From NCBI GenBank assembly GCA_007694925.1, contig REET01000125.1:1-40219 (forward strand): a DNA stretch of 40,219 nucleotides, written 5' to 3'. Of the stretch, positions 19,986 through 29,439 are shown piece by piece. Positions within the stretch are counted from its first letter, which is position 1; every line of letters begins with the position of its first letter. The notes below the pieces were generated by a model. The model worked only from the letters and a program-made list of their open reading frames with translations, was not told the origin of the DNA and made no database searches. Both the position numbers and the translations under genes were made by a program. The stretch is from Phycisphaerales bacterium (GTDB lineage Bacteria; Planctomycetota; Phycisphaerae; Phycisphaerales; UBA1924).

Positions 19986-20249
19986 ATGAAGCGCGCCCGC
20001 ACAAGCCTCACCCTCGCCCTTCTTACCGCCGCCGCCCTCGGCGCCGGTTGCAGCTATTCCAACGAGAGAGCCGCCGACGACGGCTTCTACTACTACGCCG
20101 GCGGCGCCGGCGACGGCTTCGTCCGCCACAATGTCGGCTTCGGCGATTCGCTCGGCGCCGCCCTCTGGGGGACCGACATCACCATCGCCAAGGCCCACCA
20201 GTTCGGCGACACCGAGTTCGCCTCGGTCGACTTCGGCTTTGAGGACTGA
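19986..20249 (+). CDS. Small putative lipoprotein
   Basis: 87 aa; MKRARTSLTLALLTAAALGAGCSYSNERA has a signal peptide and lipobox (LGAGC); sits antisense within the otherwise minus-strand T6SS cluster. Confidence 0.6.
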   Translation: MKRARTSLTLALLTAAALGAGCSYSNERAADDGFYYYAGGAGDGFVRHNVGFGDSLGAALWGTDITIAKAHQFGDTEFASVDFGFED

Positions 20250-20269
20250 ACCCGGCCTCCCGCCGGCCT

Positions 20270-23200
20270 TCACCCCCCGAACGAGAACACCGCCTGATCG
20301 ACCAGCCTCGCGAGGCGGTCGGCCGGGCTTTGTTCCTGCGCAGCGCCGTCGGCGCTGAACGACAGGCGGAAGCCGACATCCGAGTACGCCACGCGGCGCT
20401 GGAAGGGCAGCAGCCCGTACACCGTCTGCGGGTCAGCCTGAGCGGGTGAGAGGGCCGAGCCGCCGATCACCCCGTGCTCCTGGGGGAGGCTGGGCGCGAC
20501 GACGAACTCGGCCACATTGCCCAAGAGGTGGTAGAACCGCTCCCCGCGCCCCGACCGCCCGACCCGCTCGAACCAGACCGAGCCGTCATCGTCGCGCACC
20601 GCAGGAACGGCGTCGGACCCGACGGGCACCTGAGCCCTGGGCGGGGTGAAGATCCCGTTGTCGGGGTAGGGCGCCTGCACCTCGTCGAACGCCCGCCGGG
20701 CGTCGAGCTGGCGGACCCACTCGTGCTGGCGGAGCCACGCCGCGTCGCGGAGGTTTCCGCTCGGCGCGCCATGCTCACGCTCGAAGTCGAACGCGGCCCG
20801 CCACTCCTCGTCGGTCGGCAGGCGGCAGCCCATCAACTCCACAAACCGATCCGCCGCCACCACAGAGACCATGTGCATCGGGTGGTCGAGCGTCGGGTTC
20901 TCCGGGCGCTCGCCCCTGGGGTAGAACTCGATCTCGCGGAAGTGCGGCTCAAAGTCCGGCATCCAGCTCGAGGTCGGCGTCAGCTCGCCGCTGACAGGGT
21001 CGTATCGGTACGAGAGCAGCCTGGCGTTCTGCCCGCCCACCGAGCGGTTGCGCTGCAGGTCGATCGGGTTGTCCTGCCACTGCTGGGTGACCTGCTCCCA
21101 CGCCCCCGCCCGAGAAACGACCTCTGAAAACAGCCCGATCGAGACCTCTTCACGCGAGAGGTAGACCGCGCCCTCGCCGTCGCTCACCCCCGGCACGCGC
21201 GCAAACTCCACCGCTCTGCCCCACGGGCTCACAAAGCGCACGATCCCGTCGCCGACGGGCTCGGGCGTCCACCCGTGCAGCCCCGGCCCCACCTGCGTGT
21301 AGTCCGTCCCGCTCGACGCTTCGCCCTCGGCGACGCGGACCATCTCCGCGATGTACTCCCGCTGCGGCTCTCGGAGATCGAGCCCCTCGACGCTCGCGAC
21401 GAACGCGCCCGCTCGCTCGCGAACCCACGCGTCGTCGGGCGATTCGGCCCGCTGGCGCCACGACTCTTCCAGGCGCAACAGTTCGATGTTGTACCGCACG
21501 GGATCGGGGAGGTCCGCCCCGTCTGGCTCGACATCCAGGCGCCCCGCCAGGCGCAGGCTGTCGGCCAGCTCGCGCCGGTTCGAGGCCGCGGCGACCGCGC
21601 CCTTCCACCTCGTTCGCCCGATCGACGCCAGCTCCGACGCCAGCGCCTCGCCCGCCTCGCCGTTGTCGATCAGGTCGATCGCCTGGCGCAGGTCCGCCAG
21701 CGCCTCGGCCTCGGCGCCCAGCGTTGCGGGCCTGGCGCGCAGCGTCGAAAGCCGGCGCCAGGACGCCATCGCCAACGGCACATCCGATGTGTTCGAAGCG
21801 CCCTCCAGCAAGCGGGCGTGATCGTCGAGCGCCGAGACCGCCACGAGCTGCTCGACCCGCGCCGCCAGCGGCTGGAGCACCGGCCCGAGCTCCCGCAGTT
21901 CCTCGGCAGAGCGCATCTCGCCGAACCGGACGAGCGCCGATGAGGCCGGCTCTCGGTCCAGCGGAGCGGCGCTGTCGAGGATCGCTTCGAGCCGGGCCGA
22001 TGTCGCAACGGCGCTCCGGAGCCGCTCCGCCTCGGCGCGGGCGCGCGTGAACGCCTCCAGCGACCGGACATCCCCCTCGCTCAGCGCGGGCACGCCCTCA
22101 CCACGGGCGACGCGATCTGCGACGCCGGCCGCCCCGACCATCGATCCCGCGGTGCGTTCGACCCTCGCCCGGACAAGCTCGCCCCACGCCCCCTCATCGA
22201 ACCGCGACGGACGCTCTGAAAGCCGCGGGGCCGTCTCGCGCGCAAGCGTGTCGATCCGGCGAAGCAGCTCGTCGAGCCGGTTCGCCTCGCTCTGCAGAGC
22301 CGCGGCGTTGCCGTCGCTGCGGTACCGGTCGATGATCCCGTCCCTTGCGGTCGCAAACGCGTCGTTGACCGCCCCGGACTCGACGCCCGCCACGCTCGTG
22401 CGTCCGCGCAGATCCTCGATGATCGCTTCGGCGTCGATCGTGCTCCGCATCAGATCGCGCTCGATCACCGCGACCTGCTGCACCACGCCGTCGAGGTCCG
22501 TCCGCACACGGTCGAACAGCTCGCGCAGCTCGGCGAGCTCGCTCTGGCGGACCTCGCCGCCCCTCGGCGCCAGCTCCGCCCTGCGTCCTTCGAGCTCGTC
22601 GACGCGCCGGGAAACGGCGCTGAGCTGCTCGAAGTAGTCGCGCCGCTGCTCGCTGTCGAGCTCGCCCGCCGCCAGCTCGCTCTCGTCGCCCAGCGCGAGC
22701 TCGTCGCCGACGGTCCGCAGCAGCGTGCGCGCTCGCTCGATCTGCGCCTCGCTCTGGGCGAGCCACTCGGCCCGCACCGGGCTGGGCACGAGCGGATCCA
22801 CCGGCGGCTCATAGCGCTCGTACTCGACGAGATAGCCGCGCAGCGTCCGCTCCCAGATCTCCGGATCGGTCTCGCCCTCGTCCTGCAACGACGCGAGCTG
22901 GCGTCCGAACCTGCTGGTCTCGACGAACTGCTCTGGCACGCGCCCCTCGAAGCGTGACTCGATCTGCTCGGCAAGGCGCGTCACGACACCGGCCTGGCGC
23001 TCGAGCAGTTCCGCGAGGTCCTCGAGCCTCGGAGGGCCCGACCCCTCCAGCCGCTCGTCGGCAAGACGCGCCATCGTCATCGCGACGCCGATCCGCTCGT
23101 CGCCCGAGGCCTCCAGCCTTTCGGTGGCGGAGGTCAGCCGGTCCAGAGCCGCCTCGGCCCTCGGCGCATACTCGGCGGCGCGGACCAACGCGAGGATCGC

Positions 23201-24559
23201 GACGGCACGCTCGCCCGCCCCCGACCGTCGCGCCGACGCCTCACGCAGCCAACCCTCGACGACCCGCGAGCTTGCGTCCAGCCCCGCATCCCGGAGCCGA
23301 TCGGCCAGGCGGTCGACCGCCCGTCTGGCCTCCCAGTCGTTCGAACCGAACACTTCGGGGTACGCCTCGAGCCTGGCGAGCGCTTCGGCCATCTTTCCGA
23401 CGCCCTCGGCGGTCCTCGCCTCGTCGGGGATCGTGTCTTCCGGGCGGACCGTCGGGCGCCTCGACCCCCGTCCGCCGCGGACGATGTGGGGGGAGAGGGC
23501 CCCGTCCATCTCTTCGAGATCCACGAGCACGCGCTGGGCGAGGAACGGATCGGAGGCGACGAGCTCGCGCTCGCGCAGGAGCAGGAGCGCCATATCGCGG
23601 AACTCCGCGTGCGCCTCGCACCACTGCGCCCACCGCTCCTCGCTGAAGCGGACCTCCGCCTCGCCGGGAGCAGTGGGCACACCATCCTCGCCCTCTTCTC
23701 CTCCGAACATCTGCGAGATCAGCACGAACCCGCCGACCCCGACGATCGTGAGCGCCGCCGCGGTTACGCCCAACGGGACCAGCGGCAGCCCGCCGCCGCC
23801 GGAACGCCCCTCGCGCAGCGCTTCGATGTCGCCCGCGAGGCCCTCGATGGTGAGCTGGCCGGGGCGCACCGCCGGGTCGAGCACCATGTTGCAGAAGTTG
23901 CGCCAGTCCTCGCCCTTCTTGCCGAGCTTGGACCACTCGGCCGACTCGGAGACGGGGTACCCGCCCCGCTCCCTGAACGGCTGGAAGAAGACGAGCTGGA
24001 AGACCAGCCGCCCGAGCGCCCGGATGTCGTCGAGCTCCGCCTCGGCGCTGTCGAGCCCGGTGAGCGGCGCCGGGTCGGCGAGCATGACCCGCGCCTTCTC
24101 GACCTGGCCCACGCGGTCGAGCAGCACATTGGTCGGCTTGACCATCCCGTGCGGGCGGCCCTTCAGGCGCTGCAGCTCGCGCAGGCCCTCCCAGACCGAC
24201 CGGATGACATTGAACATCCCGGGCGCATCGAGCTTCACCCGGCCGTTGATGAGCTGTTCGAGCGTCCGGGGGCAGCGGTCGGCGGCGTAGAACGCCCCGC
24301 CCTCGGTCAACCCCAGCGCGTGCAGCGGGAGCCAGTGCTTTGCGCCCGCCTCGGTCAGCGCACGCATCGCCTCTGCCCGTTCGAGGAAGAGCTTGGCCTC
24401 GCGCTCGATCCCGGCCCTGTTGGCCACCGCGCCGCCGGGCTCGTAGATCTTGACGACAAACGCCTCGTCGGCGCCGCCGGAACGGTTCGCCACCGAGACC
24501 GTCGTCAGCAGCCCTCGGTACAGATCCCGCGTTGTCTCGAACTCGGCGTAACGGCCCAT
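20270..24559 (-). CDS. Degenerate Ser/Thr protein kinase-like protein fused through a TM and long helical region to a C-terminal FGE/SUMF1-like domain
   Basis: 1429 aa; N-terminus AFVVKIYEPGG (VAIK-like Lys), HGMVKPTNVLL in place of HRDLKPxN, VMLADPAPL in place of DFG; TM PLGVTAAALTIVGVGGFVLISQMF; C-terminus GCRLPTDEEWRAA...NLRDAAWLRQ...LLGNVAEFV...GVIGGSALS...YSDVGFRLSF. Confidence 0.75.
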   Translation of the reverse strand: MGRYAEFETTRDLYRGLLTTVSVANRSGGADEAFVVKIYEPGGAVANRAGIEREAKLFLERAEAMRALTEAGAKHWLPLHALGLTEGGAFYAADRCPRTLEQLINGRVKLDAPGMFNVIRSVWEGLRELQRLKGRPHGMVKPTNVLLDRVGQVEKARVMLADPAPLTGLDSAEAELDDIRALGRLVFQLVFFQPFRERGGYPVSESAEWSKLGKKGEDWRNFCNMVLDPAVRPGQLTIEGLAGDIEALREGRSGGGGLPLVPLGVTAAALTIVGVGGFVLISQMFGGEEGEDGVPTAPGEAEVRFSEERWAQWCEAHAEFRDMALLLLRERELVASDPFLAQRVLVDLEEMDGALSPHIVRGGRGSRRPTVRPEDTIPDEARTAEGVGKMAEALARLEAYPEVFGSNDWEARRAVDRLADRLRDAGLDASSRVVEGWLREASARRSGAGERAVAILALVRAAEYAPRAEAALDRLTSATERLEASGDERIGVAMTMARLADERLEGSGPPRLEDLAELLERQAGVVTRLAEQIESRFEGRVPEQFVETSRFGRQLASLQDEGETDPEIWERTLRGYLVEYERYEPPVDPLVPSPVRAEWLAQSEAQIERARTLLRTVGDELALGDESELAAGELDSEQRRDYFEQLSAVSRRVDELEGRRAELAPRGGEVRQSELAELRELFDRVRTDLDGVVQQVAVIERDLMRSTIDAEAIIEDLRGRTSVAGVESGAVNDAFATARDGIIDRYRSDGNAAALQSEANRLDELLRRIDTLARETAPRLSERPSRFDEGAWGELVRARVERTAGSMVGAAGVADRVARGEGVPALSEGDVRSLEAFTRARAEAERLRSAVATSARLEAILDSAAPLDREPASSALVRFGEMRSAEELRELGPVLQPLAARVEQLVAVSALDDHARLLEGASNTSDVPLAMASWRRLSTLRARPATLGAEAEALADLRQAIDLIDNGEAGEALASELASIGRTRWKGAVAAASNRRELADSLRLAGRLDVEPDGADLPDPVRYNIELLRLEESWRQRAESPDDAWVRERAGAFVASVEGLDLREPQREYIAEMVRVAEGEASSGTDYTQVGPGLHGWTPEPVGDGIVRFVSPWGRAVEFARVPGVSDGEGAVYLSREEVSIGLFSEVVSRAGAWEQVTQQWQDNPIDLQRNRSVGGQNARLLSYRYDPVSGELTPTSSWMPDFEPHFREIEFYPRGERPENPTLDHPMHMVSVVAADRFVELMGCRLPTDEEWRAAFDFEREHGAPSGNLRDAAWLRQHEWVRQLDARRAFDEVQAPYPDNGIFTPPRAQVPVGSDAVPAVRDDDGSVWFERVGRSGRGERFYHLLGNVAEFVVAPSLPQEHGVIGGSALSPAQADPQTVYGLLPFQRRVAYSDVGFRLSFSADGAAQEQSPADRLARLVDQAVFSFGG

Positions 24560-24605
24560 GAGCCCTCGGCAGTCTCCGGCCCCACAAAGCCCGGAGCGTT
24601 CGGTA

Positions 24606-25133
24606 TCAGTCGGCGGCGGGCTTGGGGGGTGTCAGCAGCGTCAGCCCGCTGCCGTCGACACGGATGTCCACGCGCGTCCCGCTCCAGCGCGAGCGGTCCA
24701 GGGGCAGGATGAGCCTGCGCGGGTCCGCCTCGCCGGGGAGGTCCTGCGTCACGCCCGGGATGTCCGCCAGCACCGCGAGGTACATCGCGCCCTGGTCGTC
24801 GATCCATTCCTTCCAGACGCCGTCGGTCCGGGCGAGCGACTTGGGCTCGGTGTTGCCCGAGGCGAAGTAGAAGGTCTTCTTGTTGGTGTCCCGGCGCAGG
24901 CTGCTCAGGAAGTACTCGCTGAGGTTCACCGTGCGGAAAGTCTCGAGCTGGCTCTGGTTGAGCCCGATCACATCGACCTCGATCGAGGGCACACGCCCGC
25001 TCTGGGCGAGCTGCTCGTTGAGCGTCAGGTTCACCTGCAGGTTCGTCGCGCGGGGCGTGCTCCCGCAACCCGATAGCAGCACCATCGAAACCAGCGCTGC
25101 AAACGCAACGCCCAAGATCCGGATCGGCGTCAT
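24606..25133 (-). CDS. tssJ: Type VI secretion lipoprotein TssJ-like
   Basis: 175 aa lipoprotein (lipobox LLSGC), NLQVNLTLNEQLAQSGRVPSIEVDVIGLNQSQLETFRTVNLSEYF; in a T6SS cluster with tssK, tssL and tssM. Confidence 0.65.
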   Translation of the reverse strand: MTPIRILGVAFAALVSMVLLSGCGSTPRATNLQVNLTLNEQLAQSGRVPSIEVDVIGLNQSQLETFRTVNLSEYFLSSLRRDTNKKTFYFASGNTEPKSLARTDGVWKEWIDDQGAMYLAVLADIPGVTQDLPGEADPRRLILPLDRSRWSGTRVDIRVDGSGLTLLTPPKPAAD

Positions 25134-25210
25134 GTGTCGCTCCTCTCGGGCCGCTTCCTGCGGCCGATGAATTCCCGCTCAGTCGATTCGCCGCTCGGCG
25201 CGCCGCCGGC

Positions 25211-27193
25211 TCACGCGTCGGCGCCGGAGGGCGCCAGACCGGACATGAACCTGCGGAGCACGCCGTTGATCTCGCGATTGTAGTTCCAATCGATCACGAT
25301 CAGGCTCCTTGTGCGCACAAGGAGGAGGCCCAGCCGCTCGATGATCGGCTCGTAGATCAGGTGCAGCCCCCCGGGTCTGGCGTCGCCGGGGTCTCTGGAG
25401 ACCGAGTCCGGCCCCGCCCCGGGCAGCATCTTCACCAGGGTCCCCAGCGCACTGAACCACACCCCCGAAGGCACCAGCCCGAACGCCTCGCCCGGCTCGA
25501 CGCCCTCGGAAGTCAGCCGCAGCGGGCCGAGGGCCTCGATCCAGCGCGGGTCTTCGTCGAAGACCGCGGCGATCCGATCCTCGATCGGCGTCTCGTGCCC
25601 GCCTCCCTCGGCCAGTCGCCCCGCCAGGCTCATCAGCTCGTCAAGCACCACCGACAGCGGCCGGTCCGGGCCCGCCAGCAGCAGCTTGGCCCCCAGAACC
25701 GCCAGCGCGTGCATATCGCACGGCGATCTCAACAGCGGGATGACCTCGAAGCTCACCTGCTCGATCAGCACCCCACGCGCCCCCTCCAGGGCCGCCCGAT
25801 CCTCGTCGCTGAGCGCACGCCCGAAGGACTTCAGGCGCAGCTCCCCCCCCGCCATCGCCCGGTCGGCGCTCACGCTGGCGTAAAGGTCGATCCGTCGATC
25901 GCCCACCGGCAGCACGAGCCAGACCACATCGCTGGACGCGGCGCCCACGCGTTCGTCGGTGCTCAGCGTCCCCTCGACGACCAGCCCCTTGCCGCCATCG
26001 GCGTGCACCTCTCGGATGCGGACAGAGCCGCGGCCGCGAACGGCCGTGCGCACACGCGGGCGAAAAATCCCCTGCAGCTCTTCTTCGGGCACGAGGAAGC
26101 AGCTCGCCCCGCCCTCGCCGAGGGCCAGTTCGACCGCCGTGCCGGCCTCGACCAGCGAGACCCGCGACGCCCATAAAGAAGGAAGGCCGACGCCAGCCCC
26201 GGCCCCGAAGACCCGGAAGCTCGCATCGGTGAGGTTCAGCAATGGGCGGCCGGTCGACGCGGTCAGCCTCGCGACCTCGTCGACGGCCTGGGCGAGGGTC
26301 CGCAGCTTCAGGTGCAGGGCCTCGACGGTCCTGCCGCACTTGCCCTGGCGTCCGAGCAGCAGCCCCCGCTCTGCCTCATCGGGGTCGGCGAAGGCCTCCG
26401 GCTCGGGCGGGTCCAGGGGCAGAGGCGACTTGCCGTGGCGCGGGCCTTCCCAGGCGCCTCCCTCGATCAGCCTGTCGTACTCCTCAAGGGCCATCGGGGC
26501 GTGGAGCCGGACGAGCATCCGCCCGCCGCAGGGGTTGAGCGGGACCAACTCGCGCGTCTCGCCCGTCGCGGCTTCGAGAGAAACACTCGGCCCGGTCTCG
26601 GGCGTCGCCCGCGTCACCGGGACGAACGGGCTCTCCAGCCCCATCTCTGGCGACCACAGGTAGCGGGCCAGCGTCGTCGAGTACTCGGGCAGGCCGACCT
26701 CGCGGAGCAGCGCGTCGTCGGTGCAAAGCTCCAGCGGGACCCCCACCCCCTGCACGACCGGGTGCACCGGGGCCATCGCCTCGGGGTCGATCCAGGTCGG
26801 GCGGGGCGATGCATCCTCGTGCCCGGTTCGGATGAGCGTTCGTCGCGGCATCTTGTCCAGCGCCGAGGCCAGCTTCGACCACCGTTCGTCCATCGCCCGG
26901 TTGGTCAGCGCGTCGCGGTAGGCCGGTGGCGTCGAATCCAGCCCGTCGAAGTGCTGAACCCAGATCTCCAGCCAGTGCACGACGGCGTCGGAGGCGTCGA
27001 GCATCGCGCCGAGACAGACCCTCGCCTCCGGCGTCTCGCGGAGGACCACCAGGCGCCCCGACGCGGGGTCGGGTCGTTCTGACACCAGCACGCAGACACG
27101 CACGGGCCCACCGGCCTGCGAGTGATCCACAGTCGCAGCGCCGAACCCACGAGGCAGCCGATCGCCGAGATCTGTCAGGGTTCCGATCGCCAT
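25211..27193 (-). CDS. Unknown T6SS-cluster protein (first gene of the minus-strand cluster)
   Basis: Clean 660-aa ORF in frame with the downstream cluster; soluble, ends IVIDWNYNREINGVLRRFMSGLAPSGADA; no family recognised. Confidence 0.8.
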   Translation of the reverse strand: MAIGTLTDLGDRLPRGFGAATVDHSQAGGPVRVCVLVSERPDPASGRLVVLRETPEARVCLGAMLDASDAVVHWLEIWVQHFDGLDSTPPAYRDALTNRAMDERWSKLASALDKMPRRTLIRTGHEDASPRPTWIDPEAMAPVHPVVQGVGVPLELCTDDALLREVGLPEYSTTLARYLWSPEMGLESPFVPVTRATPETGPSVSLEAATGETRELVPLNPCGGRMLVRLHAPMALEEYDRLIEGGAWEGPRHGKSPLPLDPPEPEAFADPDEAERGLLLGRQGKCGRTVEALHLKLRTLAQAVDEVARLTASTGRPLLNLTDASFRVFGAGAGVGLPSLWASRVSLVEAGTAVELALGEGGASCFLVPEEELQGIFRPRVRTAVRGRGSVRIREVHADGGKGLVVEGTLSTDERVGAASSDVVWLVLPVGDRRIDLYASVSADRAMAGGELRLKSFGRALSDEDRAALEGARGVLIEQVSFEVIPLLRSPCDMHALAVLGAKLLLAGPDRPLSVVLDELMSLAGRLAEGGGHETPIEDRIAAVFDEDPRWIEALGPLRLTSEGVEPGEAFGLVPSGVWFSALGTLVKMLPGAGPDSVSRDPGDARPGGLHLIYEPIIERLGLLLVRTRSLIVIDWNYNREINGVLRRFMSGLAPSGADA

Positions 27194-27453
27194 AGGTCCA
27201 TCCGATCCGAGGGGGCTCTGCGTGATTTCACCCCAGATTGCAAGGCGGCGGACAATAGCCCCCGCGTCTCTCGGCCGGGAAGAGTGTACTTGGAACCTGC
27301 CGTGGTATGCTTCCCCATGAAAACACTGGGTTTATCTCCGGATATCATGGTTTCGGCAGTCGGTGGGTAGGTACACTCCCCATGAACGGGGCCGGAGCCC
27401 CGACCGAAGCTCTGCCTTGCTCGCCGATCGGCAGACCTGCCCAGAGGCGGACG

Positions 27454-29439
27454 ATGCGACCTGAATCCCATCCGCAGCATCTGCTCGACGCGCTGACCGC
27501 CCACACGGCGGTTGTTGCCGACGACGGCGAGATCGTCTCCGTCAACCACACCTGGAAGCGCTTCGCCGACGAGAACGGGCTCGCGAGCCGGGACTACTGC
27601 GTCGGCGACAGCTACCACGAGGCCTGCCTTCCCGCGTCGCGGACCGACCCTGTCGCGGCGGGTGTCTTTGACGCGATCCGGGGGGTGTGCTCCGGCGACC
27701 TGACGCGCGCCGAATTCGAGTACCCCTGCCATGGCCCCGACGAGCGACGCTGGTTCGTGGTGCACATCACCCCGATGCGGGTCGGCGGCAAGCGCTTTGC
27801 GCTGGTCCTTCACGAGAATGTCACACGGATCAAGGCCTCTGAAGAGAGCCTCGCGACCGTCGCCGACCTGCTCGCGGTCCCCGCGGGCGAGGGCTGCCTC
27901 GGGGCGATCGCCGAGGGGCTGCGGCGGACACTCCCCGCCGACTTCGTGCTGGTGACCGAGGTGCTTCACACCGGCGAGGGTCGGGTGCGCGTGCTGGCCT
28001 CGGCCGGCCGGGGCTTGGCTGAGGAAGGTCGGGGCTCGACCGAAGAAGGATTGATCGTGCCGCTGCCGGGCACGCCCGAAGCGAGGCTCGCGAGCGGCTC
28101 GCGGTCGGTCTGCCTGCCCACGGGCGCGTCGGAGTCGTTCGCGGATGACCCGAGGCTCGCCGGTGCGCGTGGATTCATCGGGGCGGGCGCCGGCGAGGAC
28201 GAACTCGGGCGCACCCTGGGCATGGTGGGCGCGCTGTGGCGACGACCGGTGGCGGGCGTTGACACGGCGCGGCGCGTTGTCGGGCTGACGGCGGGTCGAG
28301 TCGCCGAGGAACTGCAGCGTCGCCGAGCCGAAGCCGAGCGGGAGCGGAGCGAAGGCCTCGCCGCACGGGCCGAGGCGCTCGACCGAAGGGCCGGCGAGAC
28401 CGCCCACGAACTCAAGAACCTGCTCTTTGCGATGCAGGGGCATCTGAGGGAGGCGTCCGACGCGGTCGAGGCAGGACGGAACCCGAAGCCTGCCCACTCA
28501 AAACTCGGAGAGCTGATGCGGCAGGCGGGCTCGCTCGCCGACTCGCTTCGGGACCTGGCCTCTCGGTCCGAGCCATCGCGCGGCGTGCTGCGTCTCGCCG
28601 AGCTGGCCCGCGATGCGATCGCGACGGTCACCCCGCTGCTCCCGCCCGAGACGAGCGTGACGCTCGACGCCGACGAGCGTGTGCGCGTACTGGGCAACGC
28701 CGACCAACTGCAGCGAGCGCTGGTGAACCTCACACTCAACGCGCGCAACGCGATGAAGGCCGGCGGCGGGCGCATCGTTGTCGGCGTTCACACGCAGGGC
28801 GCAGAGGCGGTCCTGAGCGTGACCGACTCGGGCGAGGGTGTCCCCGGTCCGGTCAGGGACAGGATGTTCGAGCGCCGCTTCACCACCAGGCGCAGCGAGG
28901 GAGGCGAGGGGCTCGGCCTTTCGGTGGTCGACGAGATCGCCCGCGCCCACGCCGGACGCATCACCGTCAGCTCCGAGCGGGGGGTCGGCACGACGATTTC
29001 CGTCATGCTGCCCGCGCTGGCGGCCGGCGCGGATGAGAACGGCAGCGCCTCAACAGAGAGAGGGCGTTGCGCGCTGGTCATCGAAGACAATCCGCAGGTG
29101 CTCGAAGTCGTCGCGGGCATGCTCGATTCCATGGGCTACTCCGTGGTCCGGCGGCGGGGCGATGAGGCGTCCGACGGAGGTCCCGTGCCGCTTCCCCCCG
29201 GCGTCTCGCTCGTCGTCGCCGACTACCGACTGCCCGGCGACGATGGGAAGTCGTTGCTCCGCGGGCTGCGGGAGGCCGGATACTCGGGCCCGGCGGTGCT
29301 GATGAGCGGGAGCTGCGCCGGCGGTGTCTCTGCCGACGCGACGCTGGGCGCCGCGCTCCTGGCTAAGCCCTTCAGCGAGACCGAGCTCCGTTCGGCGGTG
29401 GGCTTGGCGTTGGATCTGCTGCGTGAGGTTGGGCCGTGA
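27454..29439 (+). CDS. PAS-containing hybrid sensor histidine kinase with C-terminal receiver
   Basis: ATG at 27454 (track ORF starts at 27307); PAS-like N-terminus, H-box AGETAHELKNLLFAMQGHL, HATPase motifs NLTLNARNAM, VTDSGEGVP and GGEGLGLSVV, receiver CALVIEDNPQVLEVV...VVADYRLPGDDG. Confidence 0.88.
   Translation: MRPESHPQHLLDALTAHTAVVADDGEIVSVNHTWKRFADENGLASRDYCVGDSYHEACLPASRTDPVAAGVFDAIRGVCSGDLTRAEFEYPCHGPDERRWFVVHITPMRVGGKRFALVLHENVTRIKASEESLATVADLLAVPAGEGCLGAIAEGLRRTLPADFVLVTEVLHTGEGRVRVLASAGRGLAEEGRGSTEEGLIVPLPGTPEARLASGSRSVCLPTGASESFADDPRLAGARGFIGAGAGEDELGRTLGMVGALWRRPVAGVDTARRVVGLTAGRVAEELQRRRAEAERERSEGLAARAEALDRRAGETAHELKNLLFAMQGHLREASDAVEAGRNPKPAHSKLGELMRQAGSLADSLRDLASRSEPSRGVLRLAELARDAIATVTPLLPPETSVTLDADERVRVLGNADQLQRALVNLTLNARNAMKAGGGRIVVGVHTQGAEAVLSVTDSGEGVPGPVRDRMFERRFTTRRSEGGEGLGLSVVDEIARAHAGRITVSSERGVGTTISVMLPALAAGADENGSASTERGRCALVIEDNPQVLEVVAGMLDSMGYSVVRRRGDEASDGGPVPLPPGVSLVVADYRLPGDDGKSLLRGLREAGYSGPAVLMSGSCAGGVSADATLGAALLAKPFSETELRSAVGLALDLLREVGP

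Noticed and set aside
19815-20273. 152-aa minus ORF as an extra T6SS gene
   Set aside because: Gly/Ala/Val-rich shadow of the plus-strand lipoprotein; no recognisable domain or start signal.
24574-24596. CTCCGG...CCGGAG hairpin between tssJ and the kinase-FGE gene as a terminator
   Set aside because: Only 6 bp with an 11-nt loop and no T tract on either strand.
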